From the NCBI GenBank assembly GCA_025526995.1, contig JAHLKG010000003.1:1674001-1738000 (forward strand): a stretch of DNA of 64,000 bases, given 5' to 3'. The stretch comes from Powellomyces hirtus (lineage: Eukaryota; Chytridiomycota; Chytridiomycetes; Spizellomycetales; Powellomycetaceae). A program made the position numbers and the translations under genes. Positions 8,926-21,061 of this stretch are shown in pieces (the stretch's first letter is position 1; each line of letters opens with the position of its first letter). Below the pieces are notes generated by a model. That model did not search any database, had not been told where the DNA came from, and worked only from the letters and a program-made list of their open reading frames with translations.

Positions 8926-11271
8926 TCATATGGTCTCCTGTTCGTTGGCAGCATCAGCCCAAGACCGGAGCCATCCAGGCAATTCCGCGACGGGCACATG
9001 CTCAGCTTGATTCGTAACCCCGAGTCCCGCCAACACCGGTTCCCGCAGCAACGCAGCGTCCACATCAATTGCCACAACAGCCAGCTCGACCGCCGCGTCC
9101 CGCGGCTCCGTGCGGTTGACCAGATCGCGGACAATCTCCGCTGCCTCGTTGGTGTTGAGTATCGCCAGGCGAATCGCCGCTCGGTATTCCTCCATGTGGA
9201 CAAAACAGTCCACTACCTTGTCGACCACGTTGGCTCGGCTGTAGATCTGCAGCGCAAGTTGGACGTGATGGTCAAAGAATATGTCACCTAACGCCTCTGA
9301 GCACTGGATGCGGTCGTCTACAATGCATCTCCAGAAAGTCTGGAGATTGCCGCTCTGAGCCGTAACTCGCGCTGCAAAAAAAAAACCCAACGTAAGTAGT
9401 GCACGGAGCAGGCTCAAGTCCGTTCACATCAAGACCCAGCAGAAAAGGGTCCATCATGCAACATACCAAACGTTCTGGCTTCGTATTCATTGAGATCCGA
9501 ATCGCCAGCAGCTACCCTCCCGAAGTAGTATAGCAGCCTTTGTGTAACCGATCCGGGCCCCTCCGCGGCGGATTCAAAGAACCACTCCAGAAATTCCGGC
9601 TCGCGCAAGCCAGTATCTGGTGAGGAGTCGGCCACCAAACGCATGGCGTCAGTCCACCGACTGGCTCGCACCAGCGTGCGAATCAAATCCATAGATTCCA
9701 TCACTTGTTCTATTTTTGTCACCTCCGGCTCCATCTCGAGCGCCATCTCTTCCGCAAGTTCTCGGTGCCGGATGTTACGTTGTTGGGACGATATGGAGCC
9801 GGAATCGTAGCGCTGACCGTACCAGGGCTCATAATCACATTTAAGTGCTTCGCAAAAGCCGAGAAGTGATTGTGTCAGATTGAGGTGACTCAACGCTATC
9901 AAACCTGAGGGGAACGAACGTGGACCACCGCATTAAGATAAGTCGCAACGCCAAACAAATCGCGTGCACAAAATGGAGCTTACCGCATGGTTTGCCCACA
10001 CAGTGTACGGTCTGCAGCACCGTATACCACAGGTTGTCCCCCGGCTGCGTCTGGTAGCGGCCAACCATTTTTAAATGAAGGTAACCACCCACGACAAGAT
10101 GTGGTGACAGAGGGAACCACTGTTCCACTAAAAACCGCACAATAAAACATGAGAAAAAAGAGCATTCAGCATTCGATTCTGGGAGGGTCCGGTACCATTC
10201 TGGTTCTGCACTGGGAAGACGCGTGATCGGTAGTGCATCTGTTCCGGATCAGGTGTGAAGCCAACACGTATTTCTATCTCTCGAGGAGCGTAGATAGGCA
10301 TTCTAACGATCAAGACCAACCGCGATGAGAAAACGTAGCACGAACATGGCAAGAGAAAGAACCATTTTACCCGCGTTGATAAGTGGCTTTATATGGCACG
10401 ATCGAGAGGCTTTCAACAACGCAAATGGGCTGCACCAGTTTGTAGGTCAACCATTCTGACGATCCTGGCGTTGCCGAGCCCTTCGAGGACCAAAACGATT
10501 GCGCATTTTGGTCCAGCGTGCTTTCAATAGACTGGAGCGTGGGGTCATCCTCTGACGAAGCTAGCAAAAAGCCAATGCAAAGCAAAGAGTCAGTTTAAGG
10601 AGGCCTGTACCATTCCTCTCAATATGACTTCTGAACTTGCCTGCTATCCCACTGTCTAAAAGTGGCATCTTCTGGTTAAGCCCCATGCAGGCAATCTTCC
10701 CGAGCTCGATGAACACTTGTTTGGGTTCCACTACAAAGTCTAAAAAGCGAATGCGGTGACCGGCTTTTCGACTTCTTGATATATCCTCGCCCGTGTTCGA
10801 CTCTTGAACGTCTGTGGTGGGGATGATTCCATCGGGCGGCGGATAGAACCTTGAGAACGCCTATATTATGTAACAAACCGAGGTTAAGCACTCCCTCCAA
10901 GAGAAAAGCTCATGAATATCGGGACCCCAATTTGACCTTCAAGTAGCTTCCATCTTCGCCAATTTCGCCATGCCCGTCAGAGGTCGTGCGCTTGTGGACA
11001 AGACTCGGCTTCAAGATGCGTATGCGCCAGACTGATGGATCCTCATTGCTAACGATTATCAATTGTCAGAAGACAGTGGGACTGGCTTTTCCAGAGTCCT
11101 AATTGCTTGAACCTACAGAGTATGCCAGCGTTTGCTGACACGCGAAATGGTAGGAAGGGATGCGGTGTCGACAAGCGTCAGAATGCGTGCAGAGATTTCG
11201 ACGGGTAGAACGCTGAATGGGTCCAGCGCCATCCGGGACGGTGATTGCGGATGCTCCAAAGTCGTTTCCAT
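8926..11271 (-). CDS. F-box protein fused to a clathrin heavy-chain-like linker
   Basis: Eight exons (11271-11117, 11048-10937, 10860-10611, 10560-10371, 10302-10196, 10127-9984, 9904-9467, 9371-8926) keep phase throughout and give 524 residues. Residues about 15-60 form an F-box (LPVEISARILTLVD, VSKRWHTL). Residues about 150-245 match the beta-rich C-terminal domain of plant F-box protein At4g00755 (FWSSKG, LTYKL, GMPIYAPREI, VVGGYLHLKMVGRYQTQPGD). Residues about 300-430 match the linker and first CHCR repeat of clathrin heavy chain (LLYYFGRV, ECSEELGD-like QCSEALGD, RANVVDKVVDCF). One uninterrupted exon (9904-9467) contains the transition, so this is not two mis-joined genes. It is probably an SCF substrate receptor; any link to membrane coats is inference. 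The AAG/GTCAAA donor of exon 2 is weak. Confidence 0.8.
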
Positions 11272-11603
11272 CCTCGAAGGGGCTTTAATATACTAACAGT
11301 TTTCTTCAATCGTAATTGTTGACGAGTTGACCAATGCTGCAAGCAGTCAGTCAAGGGAGGGTGAAATGTCGCGCGAATGGAAACATATCTGGATTTTTGT
11401 GACCATTCATGCAAGCAGTTGGATCATGCCCGCCGGATCAAGCAGTTTGTCGAAGCATTAAAGATATATTGATCGGGCGACAAAGGCCAGAGTGCACAGA
11501 GTTACAGTTATTCCTGCGAACCAGTCGCAGGACCAAGAATTATGTACGATATGAAGCTGACGAGTAGCCACGTCAGAGCAATTTCCATAAATTACGGTTA
11601 TAC
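11272..11603. other. Promoter region of the F-box gene
   Basis: 332 bp, minus-strand upstream sequence; no further coding exon was seen. A short in-frame stretch precedes the chosen ATG, so an additional 5' exon cannot be excluded. Confidence 0.3.
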
Positions 11604-11992
11604 TCAAGGAGAAGTGCGTCTTGGCTTTTCAGGCAGGTTGAGGGTATTTGGGTTGGAGGTGAGGATTTGCTCCTGAGGCCGGGGTGGTGGAGACTCGCCC
11701 AAAATGACTACCGGTAGGGGATTTCGCAGTCAGCCGCTTTGAGCTGCATGACGACGCACCCGCCCATACGCCTATACATCCCCTCTTTGCGATCGCATGC
11801 TTACCTCGCTTGTACATGGCGTATGTGAGGTATATCATTGCTGGTGTAGTGGCAAGAATGACTGTCCAACTGCAAATGTCGACAACAAAATACAGAGTGA
11901 GTTAAACGGCCGATGCGTGAGTATCCCTCTGACAATCATCTATCTAACCTTCTAAATCTGTCCTTTGCGACTGTTCGCATAAAAAGACCCAT
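11604..11992 (-). CDS. Small single-pass membrane protein, 70 residues
   Basis: Three exons (11992-11949, 11869-11805, 11707-11604) with good GT-AG borders join in phase to give 70 residues. It has a short basic N-terminus (MGLFMRTVAKDRFR), one hydrophobic segment (WTVILATTPAMIYLTYAMY, residues 16-34), then a Pro-rich hydrophilic tail (GESPPPRPQEQ ... EKPRRTSP). The shape, with basic residues before one transmembrane helix, is typical of small inner mitochondrial membrane or ER proteins, but I do not recognise the family. It is transcribed divergently from NOP16, with about 256 bp between start codons. The third-exon acceptor (CCGGTAG) is the choice giving a coding-like tail; an alternative (CCTCAG) gives a shorter one. 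Confidence 0.5.
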
Positions 11993-12248
11993 GGCGGGCA
12001 ATGGGCATGTAGCGGGTGGGAATGAGTTTGTGACGTTTTTTGTGGGAAAATTGAGCGACGGAGTGGCTGTGCACTTGATTGTATCACGTGAGAAACAATG
12101 GCTGACTCAGCAGTAAATCGTCTTTGTTTTTTCCCAAAAGTGTTTTTTTTAAGTAGTGTGCTAGAAATTTCATTCCTGGCTGACCCACTGCTGGCATTAC
12201 CTCTCTTCAAAACTCCGCTCTCACCTCACCAGCAACACATATATCACA

Positions 12249-12896
12249 ATGGCTCGTCCCCGCGCACGGAGAACAACCCGAAACCCGACTCTCAAAGTGT
12301 CCCGAAAACAAAAGAACCCTTACGACGTCTCCTTCGCGCAAGCCCACCCGCTCGTCCGCAAAAACTGGGACAAGCGACTCACCCTCAAGCAGAACTATGA
12401 ACGCATGGGGCTTGTCTCTGCTTTAAACGGTGCCGCGGGTGGAACCGAACACGGCGCTGCAGAACGCGCCGCCGAACAAGAAGTGTTGGAGAAACAAAAG
12501 GAGGAAATCGAATGGCGATCAATAGATGCTGAACCGCCAACACCAATCGCACCAATTGAGCCAGAAGATGAGGAGGGTTATGACGTGGACGTCCAGGGGC
12601 CCGTGCAGATAGACCCTCGCGTCAAGCGGATCGGACACAAAGTGGGCTTGAAGCGACAGGTTGTCGATGTGGCTCGACCAACACCGTCGCACTCGGTGGT
12701 GGAAGCCATGGAGGCTGAATCCCGCGACGTTGTGAAGCTTATACGACATGCATCGGAGCAAGAAGGAAAGATCTTTGGGGATCTGTTGCGCAAACATGCG
12801 CGGGATTACGATGCGATGGCACTCGACATGAAATTGAACAAATACCAGCTGTCGGCGGGTCAGCTGAAGAAAAGGATAGAGCGATTGTTGAAATGA
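12249..12896 (+). CDS. NOP16: Ribosome biogenesis protein NOP16
   Basis: Uninterrupted 215-residue frame. The N-terminus (MARPRARRTTRNPTLKVSRK) and the C-terminal conserved block (FGDLLRKHARDYDAMALDMK, KYQLSAGQLKKRIERLLK) are diagnostic of NOP16, a nucleolar protein of pre-60S particles. A central acidic and Glu-rich linker (about residues 85-120) separates basic ends. Length is usual for the family. The ATG follows an AACACATATATCACA context close to a plausible transcription start. Tandem AATAAATAAAT motifs near 13006 could serve polyadenylation. Confidence 0.95.
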   Translation: MARPRARRTTRNPTLKVSRKQKNPYDVSFAQAHPLVRKNWDKRLTLKQNYERMGLVSALNGAAGGTEHGAAERAAEQEVLEKQKEEIEWRSIDAEPPTPIAPIEPEDEEGYDVDVQGPVQIDPRVKRIGHKVGLKRQVVDVARPTPSHSVVEAMEAESRDVVKLIRHASEQEGKIFGDLLRKHARDYDAMALDMKLNKYQLSAGQLKKRIERLLK

Positions 12897-13057
12897 ACCG
12901 TCGATCCATTTTCTGCCCCCTTCTTTATGCATATCCCCCTTTCTTAGCTTAACTTATATAGTATATATCTTCTTTTTGTTATTCCATCTTCAGTGCTAGC
13001 ATTGTCAATAAATAAATACATAAACTTGTGTTACAGAGTCCACATTCGCCATCCACT

Positions 13058-15998
13058 TCATCTCAGCGCCACTTTCCTTCCGAAGCTTCTCGGAATGCCC
13101 ATTGCTGGTGGAACAGAATCCAGTGGCGGCCTCGGCACCACCATCCCATTCAGACCCACCACTTCTGCCACGACCTCGCGCCGTAGCCTCGGCAACGGTT
13201 CCAATCGTCGAGGATTTTTGGACGCCGGTATTGGAGGTATCGATGGGGGTGCGGGTTGTGGTAGGTCGTTTGGAACGAGTTGCGCGCAGAAAACTTGGAG
13301 AGATGTGTGGATCTTCTCGGCTAGATTGGGATGGAGGACGTGATGTTCGCGCAGAGCGTAGCTTTGGAGGAAAGCGGTCAGGGATGACAGATCTACAAAA
13401 TGTGTGAGAATCAAAATTGCTTGCATTTTCTTGACAAATTGGAGGCCACTGACGTACCGTTTTGAACAAATCGATCGATATCACCATCCAAAGCATTTCC
13501 ATTGTGCATACTCGCCCTCTTCGCCAAAGGTGCGACTTCTGTTTTAGGGTTGAGCGGGCGCGACACGACCGCCGAGTATGGCCGACGTCGAGCAGCAGCC
13601 GGGAAGCGATTGTTGAACGACGTCAGCTCCCCAGTAATGGAATCCAAAACCTCCATGATGAACTTTGTGTGCGAATCAGGGTTGGTTGGGACCGTTGCTT
13701 GATCAGTTGCTTCTGTTGGGTTATCAACCAACCCTTTCCGCGTTAGAACCGGATTAAGGACTTTGATCGTATTTGGAGAATGTGTCGTTGCCTGATTCTG
13801 TTTGAGCAGCTGAGGAAACGCCAACCAATTGACAGGGTCGCTGAACACATGGACTAGAATTCGGCGGCAGTGGGACGAGATGCCCGTCAGAAATGCCCAG
13901 TTGGTCGTATTCAAGTTCACGGATTGACAGGCATCACCAAGCCGCATCGTCAAGAGTGCCAGTTGCAAAAAGATGCTGCGCTTGTGCGGTTCCCGCCGGA
14001 CGTTCCAGTCGCTGGCCCGTCTAGCAATGCTCTTCCCTCCATCGAGAATATGAAGTTTACTCATCACTCCAAACGCAAAGGTCACGAACACATGGCTTTC
14101 CTCCGCCGTCTCAGGTTGAAAGCAAACCAACGTTTCATCACGTTGCCCAGTCGTACTCATACTCGTGAGTTCGGCCACTATCCCTGCTACCATATCATTG
14201 CCATGGCAGTGCTGTCGCCCCAGTCGCACATACGTGTTCACCACGCCCTGCTCCAACGCTGCCACGCGAGTGATGAAGAGGGATGTCAAAAATGCTTCAG
14301 TCTCTAACACAAAGGAATGGGTGTTCGGTGGGACGACTGTGCAGTGGAAGCTTGCGCGAGTGGCGCTGGTGTGCACGGTTTTGGTGTGCTAAGAACAAAC
14401 GTATATGAATGACTTCAATCCCGAACGAGGAGATACAAGGGTCTGTGCGTACGTACAAGCGCTCGAACCCGGCAGACGAAAGCAAGGAGGTCTGAGATGG
14501 AGCAGTTTGATAGGAACTGTTCACCCAACGATGAGCTGTGTTATCGAAGATTGTTGAGTCCAGTTGTGTTTCAATGTCTGCATTTCTCATGAATCATACC
14601 CTCGCCGAAGCACATCTATCAAAGCAGCAATAGCCGCCAAACAGCCATTGCCGTCTCGCTCCAGCATACGAGCCACGGTAGCAGTCGTAAACGGACAATG
14701 CCCAAGATCTCTGTCAGCATCCTGTATCATGCGCTCTACGGAACATGCAGCTCCATGTCTCCGCGGGACAAGTCGTCCACGAACGAGGCTGGATATGAGA
14801 ACCGAGGAGAGTGCCACGAGCGATGCCCTATATGAGATACAACATGGGTCAGATAGTGATTGGAGTTGTATTTGAGGCCTGTGGCATACCGTTTCCCGAT
14901 AGTGCTCAACAGCTCCACTGTCAATTTTAGCAGGCGCACCATCATTGTGCACTGGCTCCGATCAGTATTCGAAAGCCGCATGACGTCGCTAGTGGATCTC
15001 CAGACCACGTCTGCAATCACGTTATCCACCAAACTGCGAGACAGAACAGCACCTATTAGACGCTCCGTTCACATCCGGATAGAGATCTGCGCGTCCAGAT
15101 TCCGCATGGGGACATACCACCCACCCGACGTTGGATCTTGCATCATCCTAAACCGCGACACCATCTGCGGATCCCCCTTGCTAAAGACTCTCTGCAGTAC
15201 GTTGCATGCAAGAGAGGCAAGCTCGGTGTGATGCGACAGGCGCGTGGTAGTTAGTCGGTTTTCGGGAAGTAGGTGCTGGAGGACGCGCAGTATTGAATAG
15301 AGCGGTTGGGTGGGATGCCGAACGAGCATGGCTATGTTGCGCTAGAATTGACTCCAAATCAGCCACATGTATTTCATGTGCAATTTGGTGATGCGCTACG
15401 GAACTCACAGCGACGATCAATTCCGTGGGTGACTTTGGGATCGGGGGTGTGAGGCCGCCGGTGTCGATCGTCTCGTCTGCTATCAGCGTTTCGAGAAGAG
15501 TCAGGATGTTGCAGACGACCTGGATCACTAAATAGATCAACCTTTCCTGTCCGAGAGATTAAGGGTGCTTGCACGAAATAGCATACCACCACATCCCGGT
15601 CAAAGTTGAAGCCCCCATCGGCGTCACAACAAAGAAATGGCACAACTACATCCAGGACGTCGACCTGGCGCTGAACGAATACATATCTCTGTATTGCCGC
15701 AGATTTGGCTCTGTAAATATCCACAGTCAGTATACATCGAAGTCGCGGACATAAAGCGGGATGGTTCATCTCAGTGTTTACCGTACCGTTTCTTTAGTGC
15801 GTCGGTGATTTGAAGACATTCGTCATCTTCTGCAAAATCCAGTCTTTCAACCAGGTCCAAGAATTCTTCCAGTAGACCTCTATCTGCTATTGAATCTGAG
15901 CTCCGAGCAGGACTTGTCATGTTTTCATTTTTGACCTCAAGTGCAGTTTGTCGGGATGCTGTCAGTCTTGGGATGACCTGATGGAACGCGCCGCCCAA
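13058..15998 (-). CDS. Large helical protein, family unknown
   Basis: About nine exons, roughly 800 residues. First exon 15998-15782, last two 14388-13458 and 13392-13058; the junctions checked keep phase. The sequence is rich in amphipathic helices of armadillo/HEAT style (VLQHLLPENRL, LAALIDVLRR-like IAALIDVLRRG, LIYLVIQVVCNILTLLETL). The C-terminal third is Pro/Arg/Thr-rich and probably disordered, ending in a helical patch (LTAFLQSYALREHHVLHPNL). I considered meiotic MEI1/PRD1-like and centrosomal proteins but cannot support either. The start (MGGAFHQV) is the first in-frame ATG; MTSPARSSD, 26 codons later, is an alternative. It shares a 170-bp divergent promoter with SNU114. Confidence 0.6.
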
Positions 15999-16171
15999 GC
16001 CACAGTCGCCCGGCTATTGAGCCTAGTCACGTGAGCATAAAATTGCATTCCTCGTCGATCGAGTCTCCCACAGAGATCAGCGTTGGGAGAATCAACATAT
16101 CCAAGCAGGGGAAACTTGCAGAACACAACCCTACGTAAAAGCATACCCCGCAGGAGTCGCATATAGCCACT

Positions 16172-19100
16172 ATGGACATGGATATGTATGATGAGTTTGG
16201 AAACTACATTGGGCCGGATCTCGGAGAGGATGAAGAGGAGGAGGAGGACATGTACACGCTACCGCAAGCCGTGCCAATGGATGTCGACGAGGAGGACATG
16301 CGCGCACCGCAGGAAGATTCAGGAATGTCATTAGTACAAGTTGATGGTTGGTATTGGGTTGACGAAGGTTTTTCATAATTGTTCTGTACTTGACATTCTA
16401 CAATGATGTGTTTTAGAACCAACTAGCCAGATCGTGCTACACGAGGATAAAAAGTACTATGCAACAGCCGAGGAAGTGTATGGACCGGATGTAGAAACAC
16501 TCGTCCAGGAAGAAGACACGCAGCTCCTGACGGAGCCCATCATCGCACCCATCAAAAAGCGGAAAACATACATTCAGGAGAAAGATCTCCCGCCCACCGT
16601 ATACAACAAAGAATTTTTGGCTGATCTCACATCCTTTCCTGATCTGACTCGAAACATCGCAGTCGTGGGACACCTGCATCACGGAAAGACCTCCTTGGTG
16701 GATGTGTTGGTCTCACAAACCCATGATATGCAGTGGGATCTGGAAAGCAAGGAGCGGTATACGGATGTGCATGAACTGGAACGAGGTCGGGGACTGAGCA
16801 TCAAGAGCATGCCCGTGTCACTGGTGTTGCAGGACTTGAAAGGAAAATCGCATTTGTTGAACGTGTTTGATACACCGGGACATGTCAACTTCTCTGATGA
16901 AGTGACCGCGGCGATCCGCATTTGCGATGGAGCAGTGCTTGTCGTTGACGCCGTCGAAGGTGTGATGGCCAACACGGAGCGGGTGATCAAACACTTGGTA
17001 TCTGAGAAGGTCCCCATCACACTTGTCGTAAACAAGGTCGATCGCCTCATCTTGGAACTCAAACTGCCACCAAATGATGCGTACTACAAGCTGCGACACA
17101 CGATCGAGGAAGTCAACTCGATTCTGGCCAGCTGCACTGATGACGTACGAGTGTCACCCGAAGCCGGCAACGTCTGCTTCGCGTCCAGTCAGATGGGCTG
17201 GTGTTTCTCCCTCAAATCCTTTGCTCAGCTGTATTCGGAAAGCTACGAGAACTTCGATGTCGATGCCTTCTCCAAGCGCCTGTGGGGTGACGTCTACTTC
17301 AACCCGGAAAAGCGAAACTTCCGTCGCAGACCCATGGACAGCACCAGCACACGAACCTTTGTTCACTTTATCCTTGAACCATTGTACAAACTGTACGCGC
17401 AAGTCATTGGAGAGGACGAGAAGTCCCTGAAGTACACCCTGTCGTCGTTGGGAATCTACCTCAAATCCGCCCAGCTGTCCATGGACGTCAAACCCCTGCT
17501 GAGACTCGTCTGCGAGCAGTTTTTCGGCACCGTCAGCGGTTTTGTGGAAATGATTGTGCAGAAAATCCCATCACCGAAAGAAAACGCCGTCAACAAGGTC
17601 GAGCACATATACACGGGCAACCTCGACGACCCTTACGCTGTTGCCATGAAAGAACTGGATCCCGAAGGCCCCCTGATGATCCATATTGTCAAACTCTACA
17701 ACGCGACTGACATGACGGGCTTTGATGCTTTTGGCCGCGTCATGAGCGGAACCGTACGCTTGGGCCAAAAAGTCCGCGTCCTCGGTGAGGGATACACACC
17801 TGATGACGAGGAAGACATGACCGTGCGGGAAGTGCAGGGCTTGTGCCTGTTCGAGAGCAGATATCAGGTGAAAGTGAATGCAGCACCCGCAGGGAGCTGG
17901 GTTCTCCTGGAGGGCGTGGACCAGGGTATCATCAAAACGGCCACTATCACCAGTACCGATGTCAACGAGGACGAACCCGTCCACATCTTCCGCCCGCTGC
18001 GCTACAACACCCAGCCAGTGGTCAAAGTAGCTGTCGAGCCCGTCAACCCCACCGAACTGCCCAAAATGCTGGACGGTTTGCGAAAAATCAACAAGTCGTA
18101 CTCGATTGTCCAAACCAAGGTTGAAGAAAGCGGGGAACATATCATTCTCGGTACCGGAGAACTGTACCTCGACTGTGTATTGCATGATCTAAGACGGCTG
18201 TACTCGGAAATTGAATTGAAGGTTGCCGACCCCGTTGTCAGATTCTGCGAAACGGTGGTTGAGACAAGTACCCTCAAGTGCTTTGCCGAGACACCAAACA
18301 AAAAGTAAGGCAGTTACTTGAACCCATTGGGGACGCTCGGGTCGCAAAATGTCTAACCGCTTATCGTTTAAACCACAACAGAAACAAAATCACCATGGTC
18401 GCCGAACCATTAGAAAAGGGCATTGCGGAAGACATTGAAAATCTGCAAGTGTCCGCCAAATGGCCCAAAAAACAGCTCTCGGACTACTTCCAGTCCAAAT
18501 ACGACTGGGACCTCCTCGCCTCCCGCAACATTTGGGCCTTTGGCCCAGAAGACGCAGGCCCAAATGTGCTCCTCAACGACACCCTCCCGCAAGAAACCGA
18601 CAAGAAACTCCTCGAAGCTGTCCGTGACTCAATCAAACAAGGGTTTCAGTGGGCTACCCGCGAAGGACCCCTCTGCGACGAACCCATCCGTAACGTCAAA
18701 TTCAAAATCCTCGACGCGATTCTCGCCCAGGAACCCATTTACCGCGGTGGAGGCCAAATCATCCCCACCGCCCGCCGTGTCTGCTACTCCTCCTTCCTCA
18801 TGGCCACCCCACGACTCATGGAACCCGTCTTTTTCGTTGAAGTCCAAGCTCCCGCAGATTGCGTCGCCGCCGTCTACACGGTCCTGGCCCGTCGCCGTGG
18901 CCACGTCACCCAAGACTTGCCGAAAGCGGGATCCCCGCTCTACACAGTCAAAGCCTACATCCCCGTCATTGACTCGGCGGGCTTTGAGACCGACCTGAGA
19001 ACGCATACCCAGGGTCAAGCGTTCTGTCAACAGATGTTTGATCATTGGCAGATTGTGCCGGGTGACCCGTTGGATAAACAGATCTCTCTCAGACCGTTGG

Positions 19101-19249
19101 AACCGAGTCCGGCGCAACATCTGGCCCGTGATTTTATGATCAAGACGAGACGACGGAAAGGGTTGAGTGAGGATGTGGCGGTGACTAAGTTTTTCGATGA
19201 TCCGATGTTGGTCGAGTTGGCGAAAGTGGAGGGAGGACTGATGCTTTAG
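16172..19249 (+). CDS. SNU114: U5 snRNP GTPase Snu114 / EFTUD2
   Basis: Three exons (16172-16346, 16417-18304, 18382-19249) join in phase to 976 residues, the usual length. The acidic N-terminal domain (EDEEEEEDM) is followed by an EF-2-like GTPase: P-loop [10 protein letters not shown] at about residue 145, DTPGH at about 210 and NKVD at about 264. EF-2 domains II-V follow, including [13 protein letters not shown], which is created exactly by splicing of intron 2. Snu114 regulates Brr2-driven U4/U6 unwinding during spliceosome activation, which suits this intron-rich genome. The switch residues are standard; nothing is missing. Confidence 0.97.
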
Positions 19250-19864
19250 GCTAATCATTCTCAACCCTGGTGCGGCCGGAGGAGGCCACGGATGCGACGT
19301 ATCTTTTCGTAGCGTCCCCTATGTAGGCTCCTCCCCGTTATGAAAACTATTCGATCTGTGTAATATATAAATGTATTGCAAATAGATTATAGCGTCGACA
19401 GCTAGCTCCACTTGAAATAACTAGTTCCCCTCTTTGTTGCCCTGCGCATATACATATTTTATTAGTGTCCTGCGTACATATACGTACACAGGTTCTTTTG
19501 TAAACAAGAGAGATGTTTTTGGATGTTTCTTTTTTTCTTTTAGTGGAGGGAGGGAGAGAGGGGGGTGGGGGGGGGGGGGGGGGGGGTATATGATAAAAGC
19601 GACTATACGGGACAGAAAAAATACAAAACAGGTTGATAACCTAAAAAACATGTGGGGGGTTTTGAGGCAGAGTGCGCATGAGGCTTGGGTTAATATGGTG
19701 TATAAGGGCATGCGTACGGATATGGTTAATGATGCGTGCTCGCGTATGTATAGTTGTGTGTGTTGTGTTGATGTAGGGTGAGTGGGCGACCCGCCGGCGG
19801 GTTGAAATGAGGGGGCAGGATATGTTGTATAAACGTGAAGCCTAATCAAATTGAGTTTCGTTTG
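19250..19864. other. Convergent intergenic region with a G20 tract
   Basis: 615 bp between convergent SNU114 and GUCD1-like genes. A run of 20 guanines occupies 19567-19586, next to a GA-rich stretch on the same strand. No gene was seen. Confidence 0.5.
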
Positions 19865-21061
19865 TTATCTGACTCGCACCACAATAACATCACAATCCGT
19901 GCCTGGGGCCCTCCGGGCCTCATGCAAAGCATCCGCATCCACGGTACACATTTCATGGTCTGTTCCCGGGTCGCGATAGGTGAAGCGGTCGGAATCTGGG
20001 TCGTAGCCAACGAGGAGGATGTAGTGTCCGACAAAGGATGCTGCTGATGATTTGCTGCTGCGGGAGTGTTTGTTTGCGTGGGAGGAGGAGGATAAGGGTG
20101 TGGATGAGGATAATGATGAGGAGTAGGGCGAGGAGTAGGGTGGAGGGGAGAAGAAGCAGGAGAAAAGGGAGGATAGGCAGGAGGGCTGCGGGGGTGGCGG
20201 GTGATGGGAGAAGTGGGTGTGGTAGTGGGCAGGTGTGCGTGAGGAAGGTGAAGCTAATGGTGGGGTATGTGAGGATTTTGACATGGGGAGTGCGGATGCA
20301 GGTGCCACATCATTTGATTTCGCCCACGGCCACCACCACCACGACCACGCCGCCTGGGTCTGCTTCTCCCTCTCACTCCCACATAACACCTTATTCGAAT
20401 CCGTCTTCTTTACCCCCTGATACGACTTTCTCGCTCTCGCCTTCTTACAATTCCGACAATGCAGGAGATTGAGATCCACGAGGATGATGATGGCGTAGCG
20501 GTTAGAGTCGAGGAACCGGATCATGTCGTCGATGGGTAAAGTCCACGCCACTACCCGCACATTGTTGTCGTGGGCGCCGGCAAAGAGGGAGTGCACGCGA
20601 GAGCGGTCGTGGGAGATGGTGGCGCTGTAGAATTGGGTGCGGTTGTATTGTTGGTTGACGCCAATGTAGGATGTGTAATATGCTAATGGAAAAAGGGATT
20701 AGAAACGAAACGACATTGTGGAGGGAAGAAGGACATAGAGTAACGGATGAGTCCACTCACTAAAATCATCAATCCCATATTTGCGTAGCAGGTAGGCAAG
20801 GTCGATGGTCCAGACCCCGTCCCGCACCGCATTGGACCCGCGCAAGCCGAGGAGGGTGTGCGGGTGATGGAGGGAAGCGAGGACCATGCTCACGCATGCG
20901 AGGCCGCAGTCCCAGTTTGATAGCTGTGCAAAAGAAAAGAAAGAAAGGCATAATGGTATTAAGAACCTTCGCTATCGAGAGAACGATGCACGACATGTGC
21001 CTTGTTTTTAGGTTTGTATTTTTACCTGCCGCCGGTGGGGGATGTGGTCGACGAGAGACAT
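19865..21061 (-). CDS. GUCD1: GUCD1-like (guanylyl cyclase domain-containing) protein
   Basis: Exons 21061-21026, 20923-20761 and 20682-19865 join in phase to 338 residues. Family signatures appear in order: SNWDCGLACVSMVL (near residue 15), WTIDLAYLLRKYG (near 55), LVDLNLLHCRNC (near 130) and, at the end, FVGHYILLVGYDPDSDRFTY and GTDCDVI. The fold is papain-like: the Cys of WDCGLAC and the His of GHYILL would be the catalytic pair. Cyclase activity was reported for a plant member, but the animal protein's role is unclear. Odd feature: about 130 residues of Ser/Pro/His-rich low-complexity sequence are inserted between the CRNC and FVGHY motifs, where animal members have about 30. Confidence 0.85.

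Noticed and set aside
9984..11271. First idea that the whole gene is a truncated clathrin heavy chain with its propeller
   Set aside because: The N-terminal two thirds match an F-box and the At4g00755-like domain much better; only the C-terminal part resembles clathrin.
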